39,752 nt of DNA from positions 1 through 39,752 of the forward strand of contig JACDNZ010000018.1 in NCBI GenBank assembly GCA_017656345.1. The letters run 5' to 3'. The notes beneath the pieces are model-generated. The model was given only the letters and a program-made list of their open reading frames with translations. It was not told the origin of the DNA and ran no database searches. Each line of letters opens with the position of its first letter. Within the stretch, counting starts at the first letter, position 1. This stretch comes from Thermosipho sp. (in: thermotogales) (lineage in GTDB: Bacteria > Thermotogota > Thermotogae > Thermotogales > Fervidobacteriaceae). Below, in pieces: positions 1-7,479 of this stretch. Position numbers and translations under genes: made by a program.

Positions 1-52
1 CACACCCTCCTCCTTACCAAGGAGGCGCTCCACCTCTTGAAGCTACGCCTGC
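1..52 (-). tRNA. tRNA-Thr (GGU anticodon), cut by the window edge
   Basis: Read on the minus strand from 52 this gives a 7-nt acceptor half GCAGGCG, then TA, a D-arm stem GCTT/GAGC around a loop containing GG, an anticodon stem CCTCC/GGAGG and a 7-base loop TTGGTAA. The loop has T33 and a purine at 37, and its anticodon is GGT, which reads ACC/ACT threonine codons. The variable loop starts at the window edge; the T-arm and 3' acceptor lie outside. It follows the DUF1292 gene by about 30 bases on the same strand, so the two may share a transcript. The cloverleaf half is good, but without the 3' acceptor strand the call cannot be closed. Confidence 0.75.
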
Positions 53-82
53 AACCCAATGACTATTTTAGCAAAGCAATAA

Positions 83-427
83 TTAATTGTCAACATCTTC
101 TGATTCATCTTCAGTTATTTCGAAATCAGCTTCTCCCATTTCTTCCCAGAGTTTTACTACTTCATTAAATTCGTTCTCATCCTCAATGGAATCCAGATAA
201 ATGTTTCCTTCTTCATCTGTAGATTTCTTAAAGATATACAGATCTCCAAAATCTTTGATATCTTCACCTTCTACAAATATCTCTTCGCATACCCAGTACT
301 CATTTTTCTCACGTTCTAATTCACCCAAAAGAACAAAATTATGTTCGTTCCCTTCTTCATCATAAAGTGTAAATGCCTCTAAATGTTCCTGTTCATGTTC
401 ATGTTCGTGTTCGTGATGATCATGCAT
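83..427 (-). CDS. DUF1292 family protein with a His/Glu-rich N-terminus
   Basis: Small acidic soluble protein, 114 residues from the chosen ATG. The body has the DUF1292 pattern: a strand-rich core around TLYDEEGNEHNF, then LLGELE, a YIFK strand, and an acidic tail ending DESEDVDN. The N-terminus HDHHEHEHEHEQEH could bind divalent metal. The longest frame begins at a TTG at 436, but the SD GGGAGAG (443-437) directly abuts that TTG and is well spaced for the ATG at 427, so 427 is preferred. It has its own promoter-like site at 466-493 and lies upstream of the tRNA. DUF1292 proteins are widespread in Firmicutes and Thermotogota and their function is unknown; none is proposed here. Confidence 0.85.
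   Translation of the reverse strand: MHDHHEHEHEHEQEHLEAFTLYDEEGNEHNFVLLGELEREKNEYWVCEEIFVEGEDIKDFGDLYIFKKSTDEEGNIYLDSIEDENEFNEVVKLWEEMGEADFEITEDESEDVDN
385..414. repeat. Hexanucleotide tandem repeat, 5 units, coding the His-Glu stretch
   Basis: On the plus strand the units are GTTCCT, GTTCAT, GTTCAT, GTTCGT, GTTCGT. They lie in frame inside the DUF1292 gene and encode alternating Glu and His (one Gln). Unit slippage would add or remove His-Glu pairs without a frameshift. Confidence 0.7.
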
Positions 428-465
428 AAATCTCAACTCTCCCTTTTATAAAAATATTCATATTA

Positions 466-493
466 AGTATACCACGAAAAATTTTTTTGTATA
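466..493 (-). promoter_or_regulatory. Probable promoter of the DUF1292 gene
   Basis: On the minus strand, TATACA (493-488) and TATACT (471-466) are separated by 16 bases, about 40 bases upstream of the start codon. Four of six bases match the -35 consensus and five of six the -10. It lies in the 63-base gap after the barrel-protein gene and would let this gene and the tRNA be expressed apart from the long upstream operon. No hairpin terminator is visible in the same gap, so read-through from upstream is also possible. Confidence 0.5.
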
Positions 494-499
494 GATACC

Positions 500-1657
500 T
501 TAAAATCCCAAATTAAACGCAAACCTAAATCCCAAGCCAGGTTTTGCTTCTCCTATTGGCAAAAATTGATTCGAATTAATTATAAGTGAAGAATTGAATT
601 TCAAGACTTTAAAATCACTTTCTAAACCAATGATGTGCATATAAACTCCATTATATGCTTTATATAACAATGAATAACTGGGGGTAAAAAATAGAATTTT
701 CTTCGATAAACTCCCACCAACCATCCATTTTCCATCAAACCTATATGAAAAGAATGCGCTTAAATCTACAAAAAGATTTGTCTTATAATAACCGGTTACT
801 TCTGGTACAAGGCTTATTTGCCTAGTTTCCGCTACATCGAGGTAATTTACCGTTGCATCATTTTCAAAAGTATTATCAAGCCCATTATATGTTGCTGAAT
901 AACTGGCTTTTACATCATATACATATTCTACTTCCGATGGCTTAATTGTAATCCCATTAACCGCTACTCCAAAGCTATCTGAAGCATATCCTACAGAAAG
1001 AGCAATACCTATTAAATTTTCACTTATATTAATATTTTCCGATAAAAATGGTGTAAACATTTTAAAATTCAAGTTGGCATCTAATGTCATTACCGGAGGT
1101 GTCGAAGACGAGGTATATTTAAATTCAAAACTCTGACCTTCTGGAAAAACATACACGGCGGGAATAAAGACATTTGGTGAAACATAAAAATCTTTATATC
1201 CTAAAGATATTCCTGCCTGAATAAAACCTTCAAGTGAAATGAAAGATGTACTTGATGCATAATATGTCTTATTGATTTCAACATCATTCTTTAAAAATTC
1301 TACAACCTCATCAGGTAATGCTATGTTCCCCACGGAATTTGTGTTTAAATATGGGCCGAACGAAAATTGTCCAATTTTCAAAAAAGCATACGCTGAACCA
1401 TTCAAATTTTCACCCAAAACAAGTTGACTGATTTCGTTAAAATCTACTATACCTTCATTTAATAATTTGCTCAAATATTCAAAAGTAAAGAGATATTGAT
1501 TGAAATCAAATTCTCCATTTATACCTAACGCAAAAACATTAAATCCTTTATGATTAATAAGTCCATAATTTTCAATAAACTCAAAGGGTTCTAAAATATT
1601 AGAAAAGGAAAATAATGAAATTAAACTGACCAATAATATTGATATCAATTTTTTCAT
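500..1657 (-). CDS. Putative outer-membrane beta-barrel protein, unrecognised family
   Basis: 385 residues from the chosen ATG. An N-terminal signal peptide is visible (MKKLISILLVSLISLFSF). The mature part has alternating hydrophobic and polar segments with many aromatic and glycine residues and ends RFAFNLGF; a terminal Phe is the usual C-terminal signature of barrel proteins inserted in an outer membrane. This points to an outer-membrane (toga) protein, but I recognise no family. The longest frame starts at a GTG (1666) embedded in the SD GGGGGTGG; the ATG at 1657 has proper spacing and starts the signal peptide. It follows the lipoprotein gene by about 14 bases and is the last gene of the long minus-strand operon. 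The two may work together. Confidence 0.7.
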   Translation of the reverse strand: MKKLISILLVSLISLFSFSNILEPFEFIENYGLINHKGFNVFALGINGEFDFNQYLFTFEYLSKLLNEGIVDFNEISQLVLGENLNGSAYAFLKIGQFSFGPYLNTNSVGNIALPDEVVEFLKNDVEINKTYYASSTSFISLEGFIQAGISLGYKDFYVSPNVFIPAVYVFPEGQSFEFKYTSSSTPPVMTLDANLNFKMFTPFLSENINISENLIGIALSVGYASDSFGVAVNGITIKPSEVEYVYDVKASYSATYNGLDNTFENDATVNYLDVAETRQISLVPEVTGYYKTNLFVDLSAFFSYRFDGKWMVGGSLSKKILFFTPSYSLLYKAYNGVYMHIIGLESDFKVLKFNSSLIINSNQFLPIGEAKPGLGFRFAFNLGF

Positions 1658-1671
1658 ATCATCCACCCCCT

Positions 1672-2646
1672 TTAAAATGTGACCTCTGTTGCTACCGTCA
1701 AATCAAGTGAAATATAAATCGCAGTATCCAAGTAACTATTTGATTTTATTTTGAAATACCCATTAGCAGGAACTTTTATTGAAAAAGGTAAATTTTCCAC
1801 CGCTAAACTGAGTAAATCGTTTTTCGAAATGCTAACCTCTGGTGGAGTACTTCCAAAATAAAAGCTTAAATCACTTGCTTCAAATACTGTATCAAAACCA
1901 AGCAAATTAGTATAGTTATCAAAAACAACTGTAGCAGAATCGACGAATTCCGCTAAACTTCTAATTCCAGACATATCAGTAGTATCCTGGTAAAGCACAA
2001 TATCAGTAGTTGCAGTTCCTTCTAAAGGAATTTCAAAATACATGTTCATACTTAATTCATCTGAAGATTTAACTGTTCCATTAATATACACTTCAGAATA
2101 AACAACCAGATCCTCTCCAGATTTTATTACTTCTTTTAAATATTTCGAAACGTTCTCTGTCTCAGATGAATTATCACTAATAACCACAGGCGTTCCGTTA
2201 ATTAAGAATGTTAAAGTTGAATCAAAGGTAGTTGTTGAAGATTCAAATTCAACAATAAAATTAACGTTGAAATCAACATTTTGAATTGTTTCTGAACCTT
2301 CTATTGTAGAAAATTCAACTAAAGTTTCATTATTTAAAACTGTAAAAGTGGAATCAACCGGAACATCAAAACCTGGAAAACCAATATAATCTGATAATTG
2401 AACAGTTGTGGAAGTTGAGTAGGCAATTACAACTGGTTCACCATATGTTACTTGAAAACCTGCACTTTCAAATGATGAAATTACTGGACTTGCAAAATCA
2501 TCAAAACTAAAATGTAAAACAGTTAGAGGTATTTCAAAATGATTAGAATATTTGATAGTAAAGCTATCTGGAAGATTGATTGCACATGATCCAAGGATAA
2601 AAGCTAGAATTGCTACAAATGATACAGTTATGAGAATTTTTTTCAT
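1672..2646 (-). CDS. Predicted lipoprotein, unrecognised family
   Basis: 324 residues from the ATG at 2646. The signal peptide ends in a lipobox, ILGSC, around residue 21 (MKKILITVSFVAILAFILGSC), so the mature protein should be lipid-anchored. The rest is Ser/Thr-rich and beta-strand-like, with no motif I recognise and no transmembrane helix. The frame can extend to a GTG at 2655, but that codon sits inside the SD AGGAGGTGG; the ATG lies 8 bases after AGGAGG. It lies between the permease gene and the barrel gene, 12 and 14 bases away. The pairing of a lipoprotein with a barrel resembles two-part outer-membrane assemblies, which is inference only. Confidence 0.75.
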   Translation of the reverse strand: MKKILITVSFVAILAFILGSCAINLPDSFTIKYSNHFEIPLTVLHFSFDDFASPVISSFESAGFQVTYGEPVVIAYSTSTTVQLSDYIGFPGFDVPVDSTFTVLNNETLVEFSTIEGSETIQNVDFNVNFIVEFESSTTTFDSTLTFLINGTPVVISDNSSETENVSKYLKEVIKSGEDLVVYSEVYINGTVKSSDELSMNMYFEIPLEGTATTDIVLYQDTTDMSGIRSLAEFVDSATVVFDNYTNLLGFDTVFEASDLSFYFGSTPPEVSISKNDLLSLAVENLPFSIKVPANGYFKIKSNSYLDTAIYISLDLTVATEVTF

Positions 2647-2658
2647 ATTAACCACCTC

Positions 2659-3684
2659 CTATTGTTTTTCAAATGATGGCTTAACAAATTCATCCCAATA
2701 TGCAGAAACAAATATTAGAAGAGGAACTGCAAAAAAGATTCCCACAATACCAAAAATCTGGCTCACAACTATAATTGCAATTATCATTAGTACGGGATTT
2801 ATATTTAGATGCATTTTCATTACGTTAACAAACACAATGAACAATCCAAGATGTATTAGAACAACCAGTATGTTCACTATAATAAATCCTTTTAAACCCA
2901 ACGTCAACGAAAAGAGGAAAACAGGAATATATTCAAATATAACACCAACAATTGGTATCAAGTTGGTAACACCTGCCCAGAATGAAAGAATGATAGCAAC
3001 ATTTGGAAAATAAAAACTTGAAATTATATAAAAAACAACAGCAGTAATCAAAGCATTTATGAAAACCACATCAACAAATCCAGACAGTGCAAGATAGACC
3101 TTTGTCAAAAATTCTTCAATAATTCTCCTAATAGAATTTGGGAACAAGCTAGGAAGTGATTTACCAAACCAACTGGAATATAAAACCAGATATATCGTCA
3201 AAAGTATAGAATAAAATAGCGTGGTAAAGAAACTTGGTGTTCCTTTTGCTATTGTTTCAAGAATATAATTTGTTAAATCAGTTAATTTAGGTTGAATCCA
3301 ACCCATTATATCAGTTACACCTTCCGATAAACTTGGGTTATTTTCAAAATAACTTTCCCAAGCTTTAGTTTCAAAAACATTATTTATAGTTTTTATGAAA
3401 TTACCAAGTTGTTCTGTAATTGCCGGGATAATTAAAATAATACCATAAATTAAAACAACAAAATAAACAAACATAGCAAGTATTAAAGCTACTTTATATC
3501 TGACTTTAAAAAGTCCAAAAAATTTTGCGATCAAATTTATGATCAAAACTGATATTAAAGTAAACACAAATATGTTTAAAATAGTTTTGAAAAGTATAAA
3601 CAATATTATCAAAACCAGTGCATAAACACCCACGTAAAATGCGGCCATCTTTCTGGGATTGTCAAAATTTAATATTTTATTCAT
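2659..3684 (-). CDS. AI-2E family (PerM/UPF0118) membrane permease
   Basis: 341 residues from the ATG at 3684. The family layout is present: a pair of hydrophobic helices at the N-terminus, a third, a soluble amphipathic middle (about residues 90-150), then four or five helices. The C-terminal conserved block NPVLMIIAIIVVSQIFG followed by GIFFAVPLLIF is typical of AI-2E exporter/PerM proteins. Substrates vary across the family (autoinducer-2, sodium/proton exchange) and cannot be read from the sequence. The longer frame to 3744 is inside the asparaginase gene; the ATG at 3684 follows AGGAGGGCC by a normal distance and overlaps the asparaginase stop by 8 bases, so translation is probably coupled. 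Confidence 0.88.
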   Translation of the reverse strand: MNKILNFDNPRKMAAFYVGVYALVLIILFILFKTILNIFVFTLISVLIINLIAKFFGLFKVRYKVALILAMFVYFVVLIYGIILIIPAITEQLGNFIKTINNVFETKAWESYFENNPSLSEGVTDIMGWIQPKLTDLTNYILETIAKGTPSFFTTLFYSILLTIYLVLYSSWFGKSLPSLFPNSIRRIIEEFLTKVYLALSGFVDVVFINALITAVVFYIISSFYFPNVAIILSFWAGVTNLIPIVGVIFEYIPVFLFSLTLGLKGFIIVNILVVLIHLGLFIVFVNVMKMHLNINPVLMIIAIIVVSQIFGIVGIFFAVPLLIFVSAYWDEFVKPSFEKQ

Positions 3685-4684
3685 TTTTAATGGCCCTCCT
3701 AATAATATTTTTTTCAAAATATCCTCTGATATCTTCAATATCACTGGTTTTTCCCATTACAACCATCAATTTTATTTTGGCTTTTTGACCGATTGGATGT
3801 TCACTCATTATTGCTCCTTTTTTTCTTAAATCCGCTCCACCACCCTTGTAAGCATAAACAGGATAAACTCTTCCTTTAAAACACCTTGATGTAATAACTA
3901 CTGGTATTCCTTTACTCACCACTTCTTCTACAGCATCAGCAACTAATGGGGGGACATTACCTCTTCCAAACCCTTCTAAAACAATGCCTTTATATCCCAT
4001 ATCAGCTGCCGATCTTAAAAGGCTTCCATCGTCACCTGTAAATGTTTTTATTAATGCTATTTTTTCCTCTATTTGATTTACAAAAATCCTTTCTCTGGTT
4101 AAAGATCGTCTGAAAAAAATCACTGTATCTTCATCAACTATCCCAAGAGGCCCGTATCCTGGTGAATCAAAAGTTGCAACGTTACTCGTATAGGTTTTGG
4201 TCACCTCTCTTGCAGCATGAATTTCATCATTAAGACACACCATAACCCCCATTCCATAAGATTGAGGTGCTAAAACTGTCAAAACGGATGAATAAACATT
4301 TCTCGGACCATCAGTCCCAAGTTCACCTATATTCCTCATGGCAGCAGTACACACAACAGGTTTATCACTTCTCAAAGTTAGATCAAGGAGATAAGAAGTT
4401 TCTTCAAGTGTATCCGTTCCATGAGTTACAACCACACCAATTACATCTTCTCTATTTAAAATTTCATCAATTTTTTTCGAAAGCAACCACATGTGTTTTG
4501 GAGACATATGGGGACTTGGTATATTTGAAAACTCAAATACTTCAATATCAGCATTTTGTATCTTGGACAATTCCGGTATTTCACTTATTAAAACATTGCC
4601 TTTTTCAAAAGGCACTACACCTTCACCTTTTTTTACCATAGCAATTGTTCCACCTGTAGTTACAATAACAACCTTCTTTTTCAT
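3677..4684 (-). CDS. ansA: L-asparaginase
   Basis: 335 residues, the usual length of bacterial asparaginases. It hydrolyses L-asparagine to aspartate and ammonia. The first catalytic motif TGGTI is at residues 10-14 (Thr13 the nucleophile). The second, HGTDTLEE, is at 88-95 (Thr90, Asp91), with Lys163 in VTKTYT completing the second triad. No signal peptide is present, so it acts in the cytoplasm like type I enzymes. The ATG follows AGGAGG by seven bases and overlaps the rhomboid stop by four bases (ATGA). Its 3' end overlaps the permease start. Some archaeal relatives are GatD subunits, but those have an extra N-terminal domain that is absent here. Confidence 0.93.
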   Translation of the reverse strand: MKKKVVIVTTGGTIAMVKKGEGVVPFEKGNVLISEIPELSKIQNADIEVFEFSNIPSPHMSPKHMWLLSKKIDEILNREDVIGVVVTHGTDTLEETSYLLDLTLRSDKPVVCTAAMRNIGELGTDGPRNVYSSVLTVLAPQSYGMGVMVCLNDEIHAAREVTKTYTSNVATFDSPGYGPLGIVDEDTVIFFRRSLTRERIFVNQIEEKIALIKTFTGDDGSLLRSAADMGYKGIVLEGFGRGNVPPLVADAVEEVVSKGIPVVITSRCFKGRVYPVYAYKGGGADLRKKGAIMSEHPIGQKAKIKLMVVMGKTSDIEDIRGYFEKNIIRRAIKNE

Positions 4685-5379
4685 ATATAATACCTCCTGA
4701 TCCTACTACCAACTATCATTCCAAAAATGAAACCACCAGTATGTGCCCAGTAGGCTACACCTGATCCCAAAACATTTGCAAAAGTACCGTTTAATATTTG
4801 AAAAATAAACCAGAAGAATAAATATACAAACGCAGGTATTTCAACTAAAAATGGAACAATCCAGATTACTAGTGAAACAATTTTTGAATACCAAAACTGT
4901 ACAAAATATGCACCCATCACCGCTGAAATAGCACCAGAAGCTCCAACTAAAGGATACGGTGAATTAATATTGAATAACCAGTGAAATCCTAAAGCAAATA
5001 ATCCTCCTACAATGTAAAACAAAAGAAATCCAAAATGTCCCATTCTATCTTCAACGTTATCACCAAAAATCCACAAAAACCACATGTTACCTATAATATG
5101 AGACCAACCACCGTGGATAAACATGTGTGAAATAAATGGTATAACAGGATTTGAGGTAATTATTGGGCTGAGCTCTTTCCAGGCAATTAAATACTTCAAG
5201 TTTGAAGTAAATTTCCAGGTATATCTTAAAGGAACTATACCATAGTTAAAAAAGAACACTTGAAGTTCAGGATTAGATAAAGCAAGTTCGTATAAAAAAA
5301 CCAAAACATTAGCCATAATAATAGCATAGGTCATGTATGGCTTTTTTCTGCTGGGAATTGTATCATAAAGCGGAAACAT
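4681..5379 (-). CDS. Rhomboid family intramembrane serine protease
   Basis: 232 residues with six or seven hydrophobic segments. The catalytic serine lies in GASGA (146-150, Ser148) and the catalytic histidine in AHTGGFIFG (His213). HGGWSHIIGN (89-98) is the usual histidine/asparagine region of the second helix and oxyanion hole. It should cut transmembrane segments of membrane proteins from within the membrane. The ATG at 5379 follows AGGAGGG. The stop overlaps the asparaginase start, and the gene immediately follows a 36-residue membrane peptide gene. The substrate is not known; the nearby peptide and the lipoprotein downstream are candidates only by position. Confidence 0.93.
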   Translation of the reverse strand: MFPLYDTIPSRKKPYMTYAIIMANVLVFLYELALSNPELQVFFFNYGIVPLRYTWKFTSNLKYLIAWKELSPIITSNPVIPFISHMFIHGGWSHIIGNMWFLWIFGDNVEDRMGHFGFLLFYIVGGLFALGFHWLFNINSPYPLVGASGAISAVMGAYFVQFWYSKIVSLVIWIVPFLVEIPAFVYLFFWFIFQILNGTFANVLGSGVAYWAHTGGFIFGMIVGSRIRRYYI

Positions 5380-5393
5380 CCATTACCCTCCTT

Positions 5394-5504
5394 TCAAGGG
5401 TTACCATTCATCCTTAAATACAAAAGCTGCCAAATCTTTGCAAGAACGAAAACACAAACCAAAAATACACTCAAAACGAACACAGACATAAAACCTTTTT
5501 TCAA
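5394..5504 (-). CDS. Small single-pass membrane peptide (36 residues)
   Basis: The 130-base gap between the YdcF-like gene and the rhomboid gene is filled by a frame from TTG (5504) to TGA (5394). It begins (M)KKGFMSVFVLSV, has one hydrophobic helix at about residues 6-22, then AKIWQLLYLRMNGNP. GGGAGGA lies about ten bases before the TTG and overlaps the end of the upstream gene. The stop is followed directly by the SD of the rhomboid gene. Both flanks therefore look like normal operon spacing, which supports a real gene. A basic start and a basic C-terminal part put charges on both sides of the helix. Chance is not excluded because the frame is short. No family is recognised. Confidence 0.6.
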   Translation of the reverse strand: MKKGFMSVFVLSVFLVCVFVLAKIWQLLYLRMNGNP

Positions 5505-5510
5505 TCTAAA

Positions 5511-6224
5511 TTATCCTCCCTTCAACATAGCAATAACCTCATGAGTAAACAGCGAAAACGCATATAAAGCTTCTGCACTTGGTAAATAATCTAAGTAAAT
5601 ATTTCTAAAATCAATAGGATAATCACAAACTACCGGATAAATCTCTTTTTTGATTATTTTCTTAAAAATATTCATACTTCGTTTCATATGTAAATATGAT
5701 GTCACCAAATAAATTACCGGATAATTTTCTAAAATATCTTTTGAGAAAATTGCATTTTCTTTTGTGGTTCTTGATTTATCTTCTACAATTATTTTACTCT
5801 CTGGCACCCCAAATTCCAATAACTTTTTCTTCATTATAATACTTTCGGGAATACCTTTTACTATATACCCACCTGTTACCAAAATTGGATAGTTTGTAAC
5901 CTTATACACCTCATATCCTTTTAAAACTCGCTTTAAAGTATGATTTCCTATTTCAATTTTATTGTCAAAATTTATTGTACCACCGCCAAGAATAACTATT
6001 ATTCCTTTCCTATTAAATATTTTCGTATCTTTAACGTACATAAATTTACTCAAAAAATATACAAAAAAAGGAGAGGATATAAGGTAAGTAATAATCATTA
6101 ATGAAAGAAAAAATCGCCACATAGGGCGTTTTTTAACAAAAAAGTATATTGTTATAATTAAAAATGATAAAACTAATATACCAGGAAATTGTACAAAACT
6201 ACCAATAACTTTGTACCAAAACAA
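5511..6224 (-). CDS. YdcF/ElyC-like membrane protein (DUF218)
   Basis: 237 residues. Two N-terminal hydrophobic helices are followed by a DUF218 domain: GIIVILGGG (residues 74-82), then PILVTGGY, SIIMKKKLLEFGVPESKIIVEDKS and the TKENA motif. Members such as E. coli SanA, ElyC and YdcF are linked to envelope integrity and peptidoglycan precursor handling, and the operon context with murG and murC fits. The biochemical activity of the family is not settled. The start is TTG at 6224, with GGGGTGATC six bases upstream; the SD overlaps the stop of the PAS gene. No better ATG exists nearby. Confidence 0.85.
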   Translation of the reverse strand: MFWYKVIGSFVQFPGILVLSFLIITIYFFVKKRPMWRFFLSLMIITYLISSPFFVYFLSKFMYVKDTKIFNRKGIIVILGGGTINFDNKIEIGNHTLKRVLKGYEVYKVTNYPILVTGGYIVKGIPESIIMKKKLLEFGVPESKIIVEDKSRTTKENAIFSKDILENYPVIYLVTSYLHMKRSMNIFKKIIKKEIYPVVCDYPIDFRNIYLDYLPSAEALYAFSLFTHEVIAMLKGG

Positions 6225-6228
6225 GCGA

Positions 6229-7479
6229 TCACCCCATTACTTTCGGGATTTTCTCGGATAAAAAGGCAGTCAACAAATCAACAAAATATTCAAGAATTTT
6301 TTTACTTTCTTCAGAGAAATTCTTTCCAGTAAAACTATCCAGAGAAATATTTCCTATAATATTTCCACCAATATTAAAGACACCTATTAACGGTATAAAC
6401 TTTTCATCATTCAACCCATATTTACTCAGAAAATCCGCTAGTTCACTTTTTTCTACAAGTTCCTTTGCATTTGTTATTTCAAAAACTTTTTGTCCATTTT
6501 TTATTCTATTAAAAATCTCAGCACCATATGCTGTTTTCTCCGGCCGGAAGCTTTTTGATTCAACTCCAGGATAACCTATTTCCACAACACATTGATACCT
6601 ATCTTCGGAAATTAACCATATTGAACCTTTCTGTGCTTCAGGAATAATTTCCAAAATATCTTCCAGAACTCCTTTTAAAAATGTTTTTAAATCTTTTGTT
6701 TTCCAGGAAGTGGCAACTCTAACTATCTTTTCCAAAGCTTTATAATATTTTTCCGTTCTTATCCTATTTTCTATGCTAATCAGAATTTTCTCAACTTTTG
6801 AAAGTAAGATAGGATATATTATCTTCGCAAGTCTAAGGTTATATTTTCCAACTCTTGCAATAAATTTATAAATATCAAACGGTACAACAAACCATCTTTC
6901 CCCATCCACCATAAATTCTTTAAATTCATCTTTCTCTTTTGCCCTTTGACAAACCTTTTCAGGAATTAAAGTTCGCAATATTTCATTATTTTTCAAAATT
7001 GCATACTCACCAATATCAGTACTTTCATATATTCTGTCGAGCAATTCTAACATAAATTGATCCTTACTATCAAACTTTTTCATTAATAGCAATTCTCTCA
7101 TTATTTCATCCACTTTAATCACATTTTTCAATGATAACTCATGCAAATATTTATCAGTAAAGTCCATAATATAACCAGCTACACCATACGTACCATCACC
7201 AAGCCTAATGGGAATCTTTGTTATAACCAAATGTTTCCCATTTAGTTCTGTTTCATAAGTTAATGTTCTCTTCGTTTTAATTATTTTCTTATCTATTTCC
7301 TCATGAATATCTTCACCAAATAATTTTTTATTGGTCTTTCCTATGACCTTTCTTTCGTTTATTCCAAAGAATTTTTCCCATTCCCTATTTATCCAAACAT
7401 ATCTAAATTTGTTATCTTTTATAAATGCAGGCGTAGGAAGCCTTTCAAAAAATTGTTGTAAGAAAAACATATGTCTCAT
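6229..7479 (-). CDS. PAS and GAF-like sensor protein without an output domain
   Basis: 416 residues, no transmembrane helix. Residues about 4-112 form a PAS domain (LPTPAFIKDN, then YVWINREWEKFFG, KVIGKTNKKLFG, and a GYIMDFTD strand). About 250-410 looks like a GAF domain (ILEIIPEAQKGSIWLISEDR, then IPLIGVFNIGGNIIGNISLD). The middle is helical and unassigned. No GGDEF, histidine kinase or DNA-binding domain follows, so a signal would have to pass through protein contact. The ATG overlaps the smc stop (ATGA), with GGAGGAA seven bases upstream. Position between smc and an envelope gene suggests sensing linked to growth or division, but no ligand can be named. Confidence 0.75.
   Translation of the reverse strand: MRHMFFLQQFFERLPTPAFIKDNKFRYVWINREWEKFFGINERKVIGKTNKKLFGEDIHEEIDKKIIKTKRTLTYETELNGKHLVITKIPIRLGDGTYGVAGYIMDFTDKYLHELSLKNVIKVDEIMRELLLMKKFDSKDQFMLELLDRIYESTDIGEYAILKNNEILRTLIPEKVCQRAKEKDEFKEFMVDGERWFVVPFDIYKFIARVGKYNLRLAKIIYPILLSKVEKILISIENRIRTEKYYKALEKIVRVATSWKTKDLKTFLKGVLEDILEIIPEAQKGSIWLISEDRYQCVVEIGYPGVESKSFRPEKTAYGAEIFNRIKNGQKVFEITNAKELVEKSELADFLSKYGLNDEKFIPLIGVFNIGGNIIGNISLDSFTGKNFSEESKKILEYFVDLLTAFLSEKIPKVMG

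Noticed and set aside
385-414. Short tandem repeat considered as part of a CRISPR array
   Set aside because: Six-base contiguous units without spacers, in frame within a coding gene.
2552-3013. Plus-strand frame of 153 codons
   Set aside because: Fully antisense to the lipoprotein and permease genes, no SD, odd composition; a shadow of real genes.
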